Notes: a model not told the origin generated them from the letters alone. 30,542 nt of DNA from an uncultured Sphingobacteriales bacterium (GCA_937991535.1 CALKHN010000094.1:1-30542); one strand, 5' to 3'. Counted from the first letter of the stretch, positions 1-8,802 are shown. Made by a program: numbers and translations.

Positions 1-48
1 TTTAGAACCATATCGTCTCTCAAAAATCTCTTTACATAGGACCTGCCT

Positions 49-965
49 GTTAGCACCAGTTATTTTTCCCATTCTTTAAAAAATCCCATCCTTATATATT
101 CCTTGTCTCTGTCGTTTACTTGCTTTCCCTTGAATTCAGTAAATATTTCATACGCGTCTTCAACTGTGTTTACACCAATGTCAAAACAAACACGTCCCCA
201 TTTGTAAAATGCAATACTTTGCTTAGTCGTGAATAGTCCTGGCTTTATTTGAACTCCGTCATATTCCTTTCCTTTTACCTCTGTAAAAAAGTCGAATTTA
301 CCGCCTTCCTTCGTTTCAGAAATTATGTAGTTCTTAATTTCTTTCTTAGAAGGCAACAAAATCTTTGAAGGCTTCTTTTTGTCCAGTTTTTGTTCTTTGA
401 TTAATGTCCAAGCGGCATCCTCAATTTCTTGATTGGAAATTATTTTAAACTCCTTTCCGTTGAACTTCAATTTGCCATTTTCAATAGTTGCAGATGTGTC
501 ATACTTTTCTTTAATTATTTCGTTAGCTCTATTCTCAGTAATATCTCCTGATAATTTACAGGGGAAATTCGACTGTCGGTTGGTCTTCGTTTCAATAGTC
601 ATAAACTCCCTTTCAGGATCACTTTGCAACATAACCATAACAACCATTTTGCTTTCTTTTGTCAATATGAAAAAGTCTGATGCAAGATTAACTGCCGCTT
701 TCTCTACTTGGTCAAGTGTTGGCTTTTCTGAAATAAAAACGGATGATTGCCGATTTTCGATGTTGTTTTTAAGAGTATAATAGTTTGAAATTAAAAGAAA
801 ATCATCGAAGCTTTTTTCATTGGTCGAAACTGAATTAAAGACCGGATTCCCATTTTTATCTTTCTGTCCAAATAATTGTCCTAAACATAGGATTGCAAGA
901 ATAATGAATGTGAGTTTTTTCATTCTTATATTGTTGTGATTGTCGCTTGTATAATTGGTGCTAAC
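49..965. repeat. 15-bp inverted repeat bracketing the first gene
   Basis: GTTAGCACCAGTTAT at 49-63 and ATAATTGGTGCTAAC at 951-965 are reverse complements with one mismatch. The left arm overlaps the stop codon of the gene at 60-923 and the right arm lies 28 bases upstream of its start. The arms hold GTTAG/CTAAC core-like sequences, as at recombination sites of gene cassettes. What the arms do is inference. Confidence 0.5.
60..923 (-). CDS. Secreted protein of unknown function
   Basis: A 287-residue protein that I do not recognise. The start at 923 was chosen because it gives a clean signal peptide: MKK, a hydrophobic stretch LTFIILAILCLG, and a likely cleavage after LFGQ. The frame stays open upstream to 1001, but that extension would run into the dispersed repeat that starts at about 969. 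The mature part is hydrophilic and rich in Lys and Glu, with a single Cys near the middle and one near the C-terminus, and no visible catalytic motif or membrane segment. It is probably periplasmic or exported. The gene is bracketed by a 15-base inverted repeat (49-63 and 951-965), the left arm of which overlaps the stop codon, so it looks like a cassette. The next gene to the right (VOC protein) is on the same strand but more than 700 bases away, so no operon is implied. Confidence 0.75.
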   Translation of the reverse strand: MKKLTFIILAILCLGQLFGQKDKNGNPVFNSVSTNEKSFDDFLLISNYYTLKNNIENRQSSVFISEKPTLDQVEKAAVNLASDFFILTKESKMVVMVMLQSDPEREFMTIETKTNRQSNFPCKLSGDITENRANEIIKEKYDTSATIENGKLKFNGKEFKIISNQEIEDAAWTLIKEQKLDKKKPSKILLPSKKEIKNYIISETKEGGKFDFFTEVKGKEYDGVQIKPGLFTTKQSIAFYKWGRVCFDIGVNTVEDAYEIFTEFKGKQVNDRDKEYIRMGFFKEWEK

Positions 966-968
966 ACA

Positions 969-1312
969 TTGCTTTGCGCATACTGTGCTGTTTTCAAACA
1001 TTTGTAAGCATTTATAAACGCTTCTAAGCGCTTAAAAACGGTTTATTAAACGGGTAGGAGATCATAAGAATTGAATATAACCATTCAATACTGCTCAGAA
1101 CCAAAAATGATATGCCGGAAATTGAACGGGTTGAATATTGGGTTTGTATATGGTGCGGATTGAAACGCTTATCAAACCTATTCATTTATTTTTGAAACTG
1201 AAAAAGTTTTTGCGGAATATCAGATCGGCAGCGAAAACCGTGGCAGTACAAAAAATACCAGCGCGGGGGTCGCATGGTTAAGCGCCGCATCCTGAATGCA
1301 GACCCCGGCGCG
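969..1312. repeat. Dispersed repeat family 1, copy A
   Basis: About 344 bp. The head (TTGCTTTGCGCATACTG, then AAGCATTTATAAACGCTTC) is palindrome-rich. The core GAATATTGGGT, followed by CAAACCTATTCATTTATTT, is shared with copies E and F. The GC-rich tail contains GCGCGGGGGTC (1261-1271) and GACCCCGGCGCG (1301-1312), which can pair. It lies just upstream of the minus-strand gene 60-923. Small gaps relative to other copies break every reading frame, so it is not coding. Confidence 0.7.
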
Positions 1313-1664
1313 AACACTGCCTGTACCGTAGTTGAATATTGGTATGGCAAGCGGGCATAGTCCCTGGTAAAAAAAGGATATGCAATTCCTTAAGACAATA
1401 GTGTTGTCAGGAACATTATGAAGGCAATGTGTCTAACCAGGTCAATGGTTGACGATTTCATTTTGTGGGAGCATCGTTATACGATGACTGCAAACAAACA
1501 GGGCTTTGTGCAGGCACGGGATCGGGAAAACGTCCGTCCGGTACCGCTGCTGCCAAAGTTCAGCGCTGTTTGGTAAACCTGAACTAAAGTTGATAGCGAA
1601 AAAATGCCGAAGCTGAAAACTTCCTGCCATGCTTGCACAAAACGTTGTGTTGCCGTTCGTTGGT
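1313..1664. other. Intergenic, nothing recognised
   Basis: About 350 bases between repeat copy A and the stop of the VOC gene. No protein-like frame is convincing on either strand. The words GTTGAATATTGG and GGCAAGCGGGCA (about 1330-1357) resemble pieces of the repeat core and tail, so this may be decayed repeat sequence. Confidence 0.3.
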
Positions 1665-2111
1665 TTATTTTTCAGTTTGTCCTTTATATTTTGGGTCAAA
1701 GTCCACCATCCATTCAAAACCAAATTTGTCTCTAAACATACCAAAGTAAGAACCCCAGGGACTATCAGCAATAGGCATTTCTATTGTTCCGCCTTCTGAA
1801 AGTCCATTAAATAGCTGGTCGGCTTCTTCTTTGCTTTCTGCACTAATTGAAATTTTGCTTCTGTTCTCATTCTCGTTATGTTTTCCCAATTGTTCTGGTG
1901 TGTCACTACCCATTAACACACTGTGTTTTCCTATGGGCAAAGCAATATGCATAATTTTATTTGCTTCTTTTTCATTGGCCGGGCTTCCCGGAAACGACAG
2001 ATCTTTAAAGCGACTTATCATAGCGAATTCTCCGCCAAATACCGATTTGTAAAATGTAAATGCTTCTTCTGCATTTCCATTGAAATGAATGTAGGGATTA
2101 ATTTGTGCCAT
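1665..2111 (-). CDS. VOC family protein (PhnB/glyoxalase-like)
   Basis: A 148-residue protein starting MAQINPYIHFNGNAEEAF, the usual opening of PhnB-like vicinal oxygen chelate proteins in Bacteroidota. Motifs: FYKSVFGGEF at about 21-30, a central HIALPIG and VLMGSD, and the C-terminal signature PWGSYFGMFRDKFGFEWM. The family contains glyoxalases, antibiotic-binding proteins and many proteins of unknown substrate, so only the fold can be called. The start at 2111 was chosen because homologues begin at MAQ; the frame remains open to 2243 but that leader looks non-coding. A second, different VOC gene (2483-2914) lies upstream on the same strand after about 370 bases. Confidence 0.88.
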   Translation of the reverse strand: MAQINPYIHFNGNAEEAFTFYKSVFGGEFAMISRFKDLSFPGSPANEKEANKIMHIALPIGKHSVLMGSDTPEQLGKHNENENRSKISISAESKEEADQLFNGLSEGGTIEMPIADSPWGSYFGMFRDKFGFEWMVDFDPKYKGQTEK

Positions 2112-2482
2112 TTTTTTTATTTTTAAATTTATAAATTGGGTTAAAGCGCTGGTTTGTTCAGTATGAATTCCTTGATGTACTATAAAAACCTGCCAGGGTG
2201 TGTCCGTCAAAATCTTCAATAGTTCGTTGTTACATAAAGCCACAACCGCTCATTTCATCAGGCTCTTTTCCACCTGTTATTAGCCTATTGGGCAATAGTA
2301 TTGGTTACTTCCTTTAAACGTCAACAGGTAATAAATAAAGTCCCGCTAAATTATTTTCAGTGTTGCCCATTGGGGCAGGTAGCGAAAGTTGTAAATCTTT
2401 CCTGTACCATGCTCATCAGGAAAATGTTCTCACGCCGAACCATACAAAATACATAGACTATGCAGGGTCTTTTACTATGCCT
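2112..2482. other. Intergenic, nothing recognised
   Basis: 371 bases between two same-strand VOC genes. I see no supported gene. The part next to 2111 is AT-rich on the minus strand and probably holds the promoter of the VOC gene at 1665-2111, but no clear TAnnTTTG box was found. Confidence 0.3.
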
Positions 2483-2914
2483 TTAAGCGTTCATCAAAGC
2501 ATCAATATCAAATTTTGTCATTTGCATAAAGGCCTGAACAACTCCTGGCGCCTTTTCTTCATCTGCCATTAGTTTTTCTAAAATGGAAGGCACAATTTGC
2601 CACGACACGCCAAATTTGTCGTCGAGCCAGCCGCACCGACTGTAAATGCCGCCTTCGCCTAATTTTTCCCAATAGTGGTCTATTTCTGATTGTGTGTCGC
2701 AGGCAATAACATAAGAGTTTGCAGGAGAAAACGTGTAGTTCGGCCCTCCGTTTAAACCCATAAATCTGCTTCCGCTTAATTCAAAATTCACTACAATTTG
2801 ATTTTCTGATGTGATTTTTGAATTTGGGAAAATGGAGCAGTAATGTTCGGCGGCTTCTTTGGCTTTTCCGTCAAACCATAAGCAGGGATAAATTTTGTCT
2901 GTCATTTGATACAT
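2483..2914 (-). CDS. VOC family protein (3-demethylubiquinone methyltransferase-like/PhnB fold)
   Basis: A 143-residue protein of the PF06983 kind: MTDKIYPCLWFDGKAKEAAEHY at the N-terminus, FSPANSYVIACDTQSEID in the middle and CGWLDDKFGVSWQIVPSIL towards the C-terminus. Despite the historical family name these are not methyltransferases; they share the paired beta-alpha-beta-beta-beta VOC fold and their substrates are mostly unknown. The ATG at 2914 (MYQMTD) and an internal ATG three codons later are both possible starts; most homologues start at the second. It stands alone, with 70 bases to the AraC gene upstream on the same strand, so joint transcription with 2985-4311 is possible. Confidence 0.88.
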   Translation of the reverse strand: MYQMTDKIYPCLWFDGKAKEAAEHYCSIFPNSKITSENQIVVNFELSGSRFMGLNGGPNYTFSPANSYVIACDTQSEIDHYWEKLGEGGIYSRCGWLDDKFGVSWQIVPSILEKLMADEEKAPGVVQAFMQMTKFDIDALMNA

Positions 2915-2984
2915 GTTTTAATTACGGCGCAAAATTACTTTATCCGGCAAGGTCAAAATAGAACAAAGCCGACAAAATGAAGCA

Positions 2985-3752
2985 TCAGGAAGGCAGTGTG
3001 CCCCGGCTCAAATATTCTGTTGGCGTTACGCTTGTATATTCCCTGAACGCCCTGATAAAATGGCTTTGGTCTGCGTAATCATTCCGGAATGTTATTTCCG
3101 CTAAACTTTTGGCGCTTTCCCTGTTCAATTGTTGAAACGCGTTGTTGAACTGGCAAATCCTGCGAAACTGATTGGGAGATACACCTACTTTTTGGTCAAA
3201 CATTCGCTGAAATGTTCTTTCTGTAACGCAAATCTCTTTCTGAATCTCACGTAAAATATTTTTGCGGGGATTATCAGAAATTTTTTCTGTCGCATATTTA
3301 ATCAGCCGCCCGCCTGTTTTGCTTTTTAACGTAAGCGAAAACAGGTAGTCATCAAGCAATGAAATCATTTGGTTTGTGGTAGCTGCGTTAAGTAACTGTT
3401 CCTGCAGTCGCACATTTTTTGAAACCAAATTGAAGTCAACGGGCTTGTCTGTGAGTTCCTTTGCCGATACAGCAAGTAGTGAGATTAAAGCGTAAGGTTT
3501 CAGAAAGTAGGCAATAAGTGTAAAGCTTTCTTTTATCAGCAATTTTTCCGGGTAAACCGTTTGCCCGAAAAGTGTCAGGTAATTTGAGCTGTTTTTAATC
3601 TGACCTTTTGCAGTTTGAAAAAGCAATGTAGGCATTCCGTTGGCAAACAATGGCAGTAAAAAGGGTGCTGTTACCCGATGGTTTTCAAGAACAAGTATTT
3701 CCTGAACGTATTCAGCAATTTTGTCTGCAGGCTTCAGGTAATATGCTTTCAT
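2985..3752 (-). CDS. AraC family transcriptional regulator with DUF6597-like N-domain
   Basis: About 255 residues. The N-terminal part (MKAYYLKPADKIAEYVQEIL) matches the DUF6597-like sensor domain common in Bacteroidota AraC proteins. The C-terminal AraC DNA-binding domain is clear, with VTERTFQRMFDQKVGVSPNQF as the first helix-turn-helix and RNDYADQSHFIRAFREYTS as the second. I chose the start at 3752 because MKAYYLKP is the usual opening. A start at 3779 (MNRNNETKK) is also open and would overlap the upstream reductase by 17 bases. Only 10 bases separate it from the stop of the reductase at 3763-4311, so the two are probably one transcript and the regulator may control that unit. The ligand is unknown. 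Confidence 0.88.
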   Translation of the reverse strand: MKAYYLKPADKIAEYVQEILVLENHRVTAPFLLPLFANGMPTLLFQTAKGQIKNSSNYLTLFGQTVYPEKLLIKESFTLIAYFLKPYALISLLAVSAKELTDKPVDFNLVSKNVRLQEQLLNAATTNQMISLLDDYLFSLTLKSKTGGRLIKYATEKISDNPRKNILREIQKEICVTERTFQRMFDQKVGVSPNQFRRICQFNNAFQQLNRESAKSLAEITFRNDYADQSHFIRAFREYTSVTPTEYLSRGTLPS

Positions 3753-3762
3753 TTTCTTTGTT

Positions 3763-4311
3763 TCATTGTTTCGGTTCATAGTAAAGCGTTACCGCACCAC
3801 CTTTAAAGATTTTGGTTTTCACGAGCTTAAGAATAGTCCTGTCGCTTATATTTTCAAACAATGGCAAACCATTTCCTGCAACAACCGGGTAAACACAAAT
3901 TTGGTATTCGTCAATCAGGTTAAGGTTCATTAGTTGAATAATTAAACTGCGGCTACCGATGAAAATGTCATTTCCCGGTTGCTGCCTGAGCGCTAAAACC
4001 GTTTCCTTTAAATCTCGATTTGCTATGGTTGCACTTTTCCAATCTACATTTTTAAGCGTATGAGAGAAAACAATTTTGGGAATTCGGTCAATTGCCCGGG
4101 CAAAATCATTCATTGATTTTTCTTCCGAAGGATTTTCTAAAAACGCCCGCCAAAATTCCATAAGCTGATAGGTTGTTCTGCCATATAAAATAGCGCCTCC
4201 CCCACTTAATAATGCTGTATAATGCTGGTGTATTTCTTCATCAGGCAAACCTGCCGTATGGTCGCAAATCCCGTCAAGTGTCATATTGAACGCCGCTATT
4301 ACCTTTTTCAT
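3763..4311 (-). CDS. Dihydrofolate reductase family protein (RibD C-terminal domain)
   Basis: A 182-residue stand-alone RibD_C/DHFR-like protein. It opens MKKVIAAFNMTLDGICD, the typical first strand and loop. It has ILYGRTTYQLM at about 41-51 (NADPH-site region), DIFIGSRSLIIQLMNLNLIDEY at about 114-135, and ends PVVAGNGLPLFENI followed by a GGAVTLYYEP strand. Such proteins are presumed NAD(P)H-dependent reductases; the substrate cannot be read from sequence. It is the first gene of a likely two-gene unit with the AraC regulator downstream. Confidence 0.9.
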   Translation of the reverse strand: MKKVIAAFNMTLDGICDHTAGLPDEEIHQHYTALLSGGGAILYGRTTYQLMEFWRAFLENPSEEKSMNDFARAIDRIPKIVFSHTLKNVDWKSATIANRDLKETVLALRQQPGNDIFIGSRSLIIQLMNLNLIDEYQICVYPVVAGNGLPLFENISDRTILKLVKTKIFKGGAVTLYYEPKQ

Positions 4312-4463
4312 ATCATGTTTTTTTCCGTTTGCTTTGGTACCGTCCCTAAATAGCTGCTACCCTTCAAGCCTCATTTTAGCGGCTATTGCTTATACTGTGA
4401 TATAGTTGCCCAGTATCCATTCGTTAAGCGACAATAGCGCCTGTATATCTCACACAAACACTT

Positions 4464-5339
4464 TTATTTTAAAAAAGCATTTATATAGCGTGATAGTATT
4501 GGGGTCTGCATCATCAGGCTTACATGGCCCTGCCCCGGAACAATAGCCAACTGTGATTTCGGCGTAATGCCAAAATCAGCGGTTACAGCTCCTCCCAGTA
4601 ATTGATAGGTTTTAATTAACTCAATTTTATCCATCCCGTCATTATCGCCCGAAATGAGTAATACGGGAGCAGCAATTTTTGCAATGTTGGAATCTCCCAA
4701 ATCGTATGGTGTTAAAGCAGAGGCAATCATCTGTTCCAGGAATTTTGTCCATTTTGTTTTGTCGGGTGCAACCGCATCATATGCCGTTTTCAATGGTGTA
4801 TTATCGAAAAATTCAGGCTTCAGGTTTTTAAATGCTTTGTTTACTTCGGGCAGCCAGCCACTGCTTTTATGAGCAGCGGAAACAATTACCAATTTTTTCA
4901 GCCGTTTAGGGCTTTGAATAGCAAACTGATAGGCTACAGAACCACCGAAGCTATATCCTACAAGGTCCGCGCTGTCAACGTTCAGGTAATCCATTACCCT
5001 TTCCACATCACTTGCTAAAGTAGCACGTGACAATTTCCTGTCGGAAAATGCTGTATGTCCATGGCCCTGCATTTCAAGAGCAATTACTTTTCTTGTTTTT
5101 GACAGATCGGGGATTAATTGGCTCCAGTTCATATCAATAGTATAATAGGCACCGTGCAGCAGAACTACAGGCATGCCTTCGCCATAAACTTCATAGTAAA
5201 CTTCAATGCCGTTAACGGGTGCATAGCCGCTGTGGGAAGGCTTGTTTTGCTGCGCGATGGATTGATATGCTGTGGACATTACGATTGCAATGGGTAGTAT
5301 GGATTTAAGAATAGTATATGCTTTTAATAAGGTGTTCAT
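4464..5339 (-). CDS. Secreted alpha/beta hydrolase
   Basis: A 291-residue alpha/beta-hydrolase fold protein with an N-terminal signal sequence (MNTLLKAYTILKSILPIAI, cleavage near SIAQQ). The oxyanion-hole motif LLHGAYYT is at about 60-67, the nucleophile elbow GYSFGG has Ser130, a candidate acid lies in LLISGDNDGMD, and the catalytic His in VPGQGHVS. These complete the Ser-Asp-His triad. The ATG at 5339 was preferred to the open frame reaching 5408, because it begins the signal peptide directly. Substrate unknown; esterase or peptidase-like action on a small molecule in the periplasm is likely. It stands alone: 152 bases separate it from the reductase at 3763-4311, and 390 bases lie on the other side. 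Confidence 0.9.
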   Translation of the reverse strand: MNTLLKAYTILKSILPIAIVMSTAYQSIAQQNKPSHSGYAPVNGIEVYYEVYGEGMPVVLLHGAYYTIDMNWSQLIPDLSKTRKVIALEMQGHGHTAFSDRKLSRATLASDVERVMDYLNVDSADLVGYSFGGSVAYQFAIQSPKRLKKLVIVSAAHKSSGWLPEVNKAFKNLKPEFFDNTPLKTAYDAVAPDKTKWTKFLEQMIASALTPYDLGDSNIAKIAAPVLLISGDNDGMDKIELIKTYQLLGGAVTADFGITPKSQLAIVPGQGHVSLMMQTPILSRYINAFLK

Positions 5340-5729
5340 AACGGTCTGTAATTTTAGACTGGAAGGGATAGGCAATGCAAAGATGGAAAGTGTTTTACAC
5401 TTCAGCAAGGTGTAAATACGACAAATTCAGGGCACAACGCGACGAAGATGGCCATTACGTGAAAAGAGGGCTTATCACCTTAGCTAGCCGCTAGTGACCA
5501 GGGCTTCGTGGAATTGTGGCATTCGTGGAACGTAGGGCCGGACAAAGCCGATTGAAAAATTAAGTGATCAAGATATCAGTTAAAAGCTAAATTATTAAGG
5601 CCCGGCCCGGAACCGCAGCCGAAAACCGAACCTGCTGCTTATGCTTAAACGTGAGGTCACACCTGGGTAAAACCTATGCTGCGCGCTTGTACCAGCTCTT
5701 CAATGTACTTTAAATAACCAGTTGAAATT
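5340..5729. other. Intergenic, nothing recognised
   Basis: About 390 bases with no supported gene. Two GC-rich words (GGGCCGGACAAAGCCG and GGCCCGGCCCGGAACCGC, about 5535-5617) stand out against the AT-rich flanks. They are not obviously repeated elsewhere in the window. Confidence 0.3.
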
Positions 5730-6956
5730 TCACGGATATATCAGATATTTAGCCCGTATTGCCTTAAACCTCTTCAAGCCAGGTTCCCAGCTTTTTCTTA
5801 TGTCGGATTCCGATACCCCTGCTATAATCTGTTTTCTTAATTGGTCAGTACCGATACGCAGATCAAATGCGGAAATATCCAGGTTAATTCTTCCGGGCGT
5901 AAAAAAATGAGCTTTGTCCGGATAAGCATTGTATAACGCTATTAACCATGATAAGTTGATCTGGCGGCGCTTCCGAAGTTCATTCAAATCATATTTCCGA
6001 AGGTCGAGACCATAACAAACAGAGTCTTTATGATTGGGTTGCTCGCTCATGCCGGGTATGCTTACTGGTTTATATGAAAAAGGATATTTGCCCTTTAATG
6101 CAGGCGCACCTAAAATAGTAAAAGGCATATATGTGCCACGACCCTCATTTATTGCCGTTCCTTCAAACATACATAAGCTTGGGAATAACATCACAGCCTG
6201 GTATGTATTCAAATTCGGAGAGGGATTTTTTGGTAAGATATATGGCATAGTATGATCGTAGTTGGCAACCTTGACAATACGTATCTTACAGGGTTTTTTA
6301 AGATACCCTTCGCCATTCAGATATTGTGCAAATTCTCCTATCGTCATACCATGCGTCATAGGAGTATTGTGTATGCCAATACCTGATTTAAATTTCTCAT
6401 CAGTCAATACTGGTCCATCTACAACATACCCGTTTGGGTTTGGCCTGTCAAGAATCAGCAATTCCTTGTTATTTTCCGCGCAGGCTTGCATCACATGCTG
6501 CAGTGTATTGATATTTGTATAGTAACGGCAGCCAACATCTTGTATGTCGAATACCATGAGGTCGATATCGGCAAGCTGTTCTTTTGTTGGCACCTGGTTT
6601 CTCCCATACAATGAAATAATAAGGATACCGGTTTTCGGATCTCTTTCATCATTCACCGCAGCTCCATTACTGGCATTCCCTCTAAAACCATGCTCGGGCC
6701 CAAACACCTTACGGATATTAATTCCAAGATTTACCAGGCTGTCAACAATGCTGTTATTACCAATTATGGAACTCTGGTTTGCAACTATTCCAATTCGTTT
6801 TCCCTTTAAATAGGGCAAATATTTCTCAGTCTGGTCGGCACCTGTAATAATGTTCGGTTTTTCAAATGTATTTCGATTGGAGGATGCAATTTGCGCGATG
6901 CAGTGCGTGTGGATTATCAGAAACAGTAAAAAAAGTGTAGGTAAAAATCGCATCAT
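5730..6956 (-). CDS. namZ: Exo-beta-N-acetylmuramidase NamZ family (DUF1343)
   Basis: A 408-residue secreted protein: signal peptide MMRFLPTLFLLFLIIHTHC, then the DUF1343 domain over almost the whole length. Recognisable blocks are LKGKRIGIVANQSS, KVFGPEHGFRG, SLYGRNQVPT, VFDIQDVGCRYYT, LDRPNPNG and LFPSLCMFEGTAINEGRGT, with the C-terminal block PGRINLDISAFD. The family removes terminal N-acetylmuramic acid from peptidoglycan fragments (NamZ of Bacillus subtilis, Tannerella forsythia), which suggests a role in cell-wall recycling. The Glu of the EHGFRG block is likely catalytic (inference). The start at 6956 begins the signal peptide; the frame is open to 7079 but that part lies in degenerate repeat B. 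No recycling partner genes are adjacent. Confidence 0.9.
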   Translation of the reverse strand: MMRFLPTLFLLFLIIHTHCIAQIASSNRNTFEKPNIITGADQTEKYLPYLKGKRIGIVANQSSIIGNNSIVDSLVNLGINIRKVFGPEHGFRGNASNGAAVNDERDPKTGILIISLYGRNQVPTKEQLADIDLMVFDIQDVGCRYYTNINTLQHVMQACAENNKELLILDRPNPNGYVVDGPVLTDEKFKSGIGIHNTPMTHGMTIGEFAQYLNGEGYLKKPCKIRIVKVANYDHTMPYILPKNPSPNLNTYQAVMLFPSLCMFEGTAINEGRGTYMPFTILGAPALKGKYPFSYKPVSIPGMSEQPNHKDSVCYGLDLRKYDLNELRKRRQINLSWLIALYNAYPDKAHFFTPGRINLDISAFDLRIGTDQLRKQIIAGVSESDIRKSWEPGLKRFKAIRAKYLIYP

Positions 6957-7010
6957 TTTTAATATAATACTTTTGCCGGAATTATAAACCGAAAGTGATC
7001 CCACGGCAGG

Positions 7011-7130
7011 CAACACATGGTTTTGCGCATACTGGGCCGTTTGTAAACATTTATAGGCGTTTCTATCGCTGCCAGGCACTTAAAACGGCGCACTTAACGG
7101 ATACAATATGATCAGAATTGAACATTATCA
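7011..7130. repeat. Dispersed repeat family 1, copy B (degenerate, head only)
   Basis: The stretch TTTTGCGCATACTGGGCCG followed by GTAAACATTTATAGGCG matches the head of copy A, and ATCAGAATTGAACATTA matches the next block. Core and tail are missing. As with A, D, E and F, it lies immediately upstream of a minus-strand gene. Confidence 0.5.
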
Positions 7131-7429
7131 ACAACAATCCTTATACAAAGAAAAGAAATTTTCCAGACCGGCGTCATTGCTTCTGATAATTGTTTTCGGT
7201 TGGTCATAGCGCGCCCACAACGGACTATGTATTTGCGGCAGCCCCCCGGGCGCGACGCAAAGATGTACCGGGCTGCTTTGAAATGCCACGACGCAAAATG
7301 CCCCCTATATTGCCGCAAATGGCCCATATGCGCGTTGACTTTCTGTGTTAGCTTTGCCTAACCCGGTACTTAAAAGAAAAAGTGCCGGCATCAGTTACAC
7401 CATTGAACAAGTAAACCAAACCAATCAGC
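7131..7429. other. Intergenic leader of the DoxX-like gene
   Basis: About 300 bases without a supported gene. It contains a GC-rich block (about 7240-7320) with no protein-like frame, a promoter-like box near 7349, and an imperfect hairpin CCGGTACT/AGTGCCGG at about 7363-7387 in the presumed 5' leader. Confidence 0.3.
7349..7356 (+). promoter_or_regulatory. Bacteroidota-type -7 box candidate for the DoxX-like gene
   Basis: TAGCTTTG fits the TAnnTTTG box of Bacteroidota sigma factors, 74 bases before the ATG at 7430. The nearest TTG (7335-7337) is closer than the usual spacing, so this call is weak. Confidence 0.3.
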
Positions 7430-7822
7430 ATGCAACCAAAAACGATTAACATTCTCTACTGGGTTTTTACCATTTTGTTCGCGGCGCTCATGATCTTTTC
7501 TTCCTATGCCAGCATACTGGTAAATGATGATGCGAAGAAACTGATACACGACCAGCTCGGCTACCCGGTGTATTTTATTCCTTTTACGGGCTACGCCAAG
7601 CTCATCGGCTCACTGATCATTTTAATACCCGGTTTAAGAACAATAAAGGAATGGGCTTATGCAGGTTTGTTCTTCGACCTGGCTGCTGTGCTGTACTCCA
7701 GCATCGCCCTGTCCGGAACCGTTGATCCGATGCTTGCGTTTATGCTGATATGGATTGTGCCGGGGATATTGTCGTATTTCTTTTGGAAGAAAAAAATGAG
7801 GCTGGAGCCGGAAGTGAGTTAG
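7430..7822 (+). CDS. DoxX-like family membrane protein
   Basis: A 130-residue protein with four hydrophobic segments: INILYWVFTILFAALMIFSS, the stretch around YAKLIGSLIILIPG, EWAYAGLFFDLAAVLYSSIA and MLAFMLIWIVPGILSYFFW. The order and the motif GYAKLIGSLIILIPGLRTIKEW are those of DoxX-like (DoxX_2/SURF4 superfamily) proteins. It sits in the inner membrane; the function of this subfamily is not established. It is the only plus-strand gene in the first 11 kb and converges on the gene at 8078-8797. A second, broken DoxX gene of a different subfamily lies at 11622-11966. Confidence 0.88.
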   Translation: MQPKTINILYWVFTILFAALMIFSSYASILVNDDAKKLIHDQLGYPVYFIPFTGYAKLIGSLIILIPGLRTIKEWAYAGLFFDLAAVLYSSIALSGTVDPMLAFMLIWIVPGILSYFFWKKKMRLEPEVS

Positions 7823-7908
7823 GTGCGGCGTAATTTTGTATTCGCCAGTATCCCGGGAATTTAATTACCGGAACGGTTGAATTGATCTGCCTGGGAAATT
7901 CATCGGGT

Positions 7909-8043
7909 CATTGCTCCTTAAGATCAGAAAATTACATACCGGAAAATGGATGCGTTGCATATTGGGTTATGTGGTGCTGATTGACGCGCTTATCAAACCC
8001 ATTTATTCAGCATCCGCATCCTGAATACAAAACCCGGCGCGGC
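7909..8043. repeat. Dispersed repeat family 1, copy C (core and tail only)
   Basis: It aligns to copy D from CATTGCTCCTTAAGATC, carries the core-like GCATATTGGGTTATG and TATCAAACCCATTTATT, and shares the tail GCATCCTGAAT...CCCGGCGCGG with copy A. The palindromic head is absent. Unlike the other copies it lies between two convergent genes, in the same orientation. Confidence 0.55.
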
Positions 8044-8077
8044 AGACGCACCGAAAGCTTAGTGATTGCATGACGGC

Positions 8078-8797
8078 TTATTTCTCATAAACGTTGATCA
8101 GGCTCCAGTTTTGTTTTACTTTTTTTCCCTTTCTGAACTCGTCTAACCAGTACTTTTTGAATTCAAGGTTCATTTGTGAAGTGTCCGGTATATACAGCAA
8201 TTTGAACCGGGGTGAAAGCCAAAAAATAAAGAAATCACCCATACCACTGCTGTATGAGCTTCCAACCAAACCATACTTGTTGGCAATTGAAGTCAGTTCG
8301 GAAAAGGTTGCGAACGGATCTTGGGCCGGAAAAAGCTGTTCGGTCTTTACGGAGATGTCTTGTATTAAAGTGCCCCCCCTGCTGCTATCCAGTTCAACTT
8401 TTACAATTTCATCCTGAACCTTTAAAAATGTAAACTGGGAATAAATGGAAGTGTCAAAATTAAAGTTTGCTGAAAAGTCCTGGCTGAATTTATCCGGTCG
8501 CCAGATTGAAAGCTTCGTGGTGTCGGCCTTACGTTTAAAATTGCAGACATACAGATTGGTGTCGCCGGAAACCCTGAGCCAAAAATTATCATCATCTCTT
8601 GCACCGTAACTAAAATTTTTCAAAAGATTTAGTGAACCGGTATCAATATCATTTGCCAGATAAACTGATCTTTGCTCAATACTTTTGTCTGTGTTAACCG
8701 ATGAAGTGCACTTAGTGAAAAATACCAAACTCAAAAGAACTGGTATGATAAACAGGGCGTTCCTCGAAGCTTGTATGCGACAGCTTGTTTTACGCAC
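8078..8797 (-). CDS. Lipoprotein-like protein of unknown function
   Basis: About 239 residues, not recognised. After a short basic start comes NALFIIPVLLSLVFFTKC, a hydrophobic stretch ending in Cys like a relaxed Bacteroidota lipobox, so an outer-membrane or periplasmic lipoprotein is likely. The rest is hydrophilic with aromatic patches (FKLLYIPDTSQMNLEF) and no known motif. The start is uncertain. I take the GTG at 8797, which places the signal directly at the N-terminus. The frame is open to 8893, but the extra 32 residues are encoded by repeat copy D and are not protein-like. The repeat may therefore have replaced the original 5' end or promoter. Confidence 0.65.
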   Translation of the reverse strand: MRKTSCRIQASRNALFIIPVLLSLVFFTKCTSSVNTDKSIEQRSVYLANDIDTGSLNLLKNFSYGARDDDNFWLRVSGDTNLYVCNFKRKADTTKLSIWRPDKFSQDFSANFNFDTSIYSQFTFLKVQDEIVKVELDSSRGGTLIQDISVKTEQLFPAQDPFATFSELTSIANKYGLVGSSYSSGMGDFFIFWLSPRFKLLYIPDTSQMNLEFKKYWLDEFRKGKKVKQNWSLINVYEK

Positions 8798-8802
8798 CTC
8801 CG

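Noticed and set aside
1442..1771. Minus-strand open frame of 109 residues
   Set aside because: It overlaps the well-supported VOC gene in another frame and has no recognisable domain or natural start.
7112..7327. Minus-strand open frame of 71 residues
   Set aside because: Its sequence is not protein-like, it starts in a GC-rich spacer and ends in degenerate repeat B.
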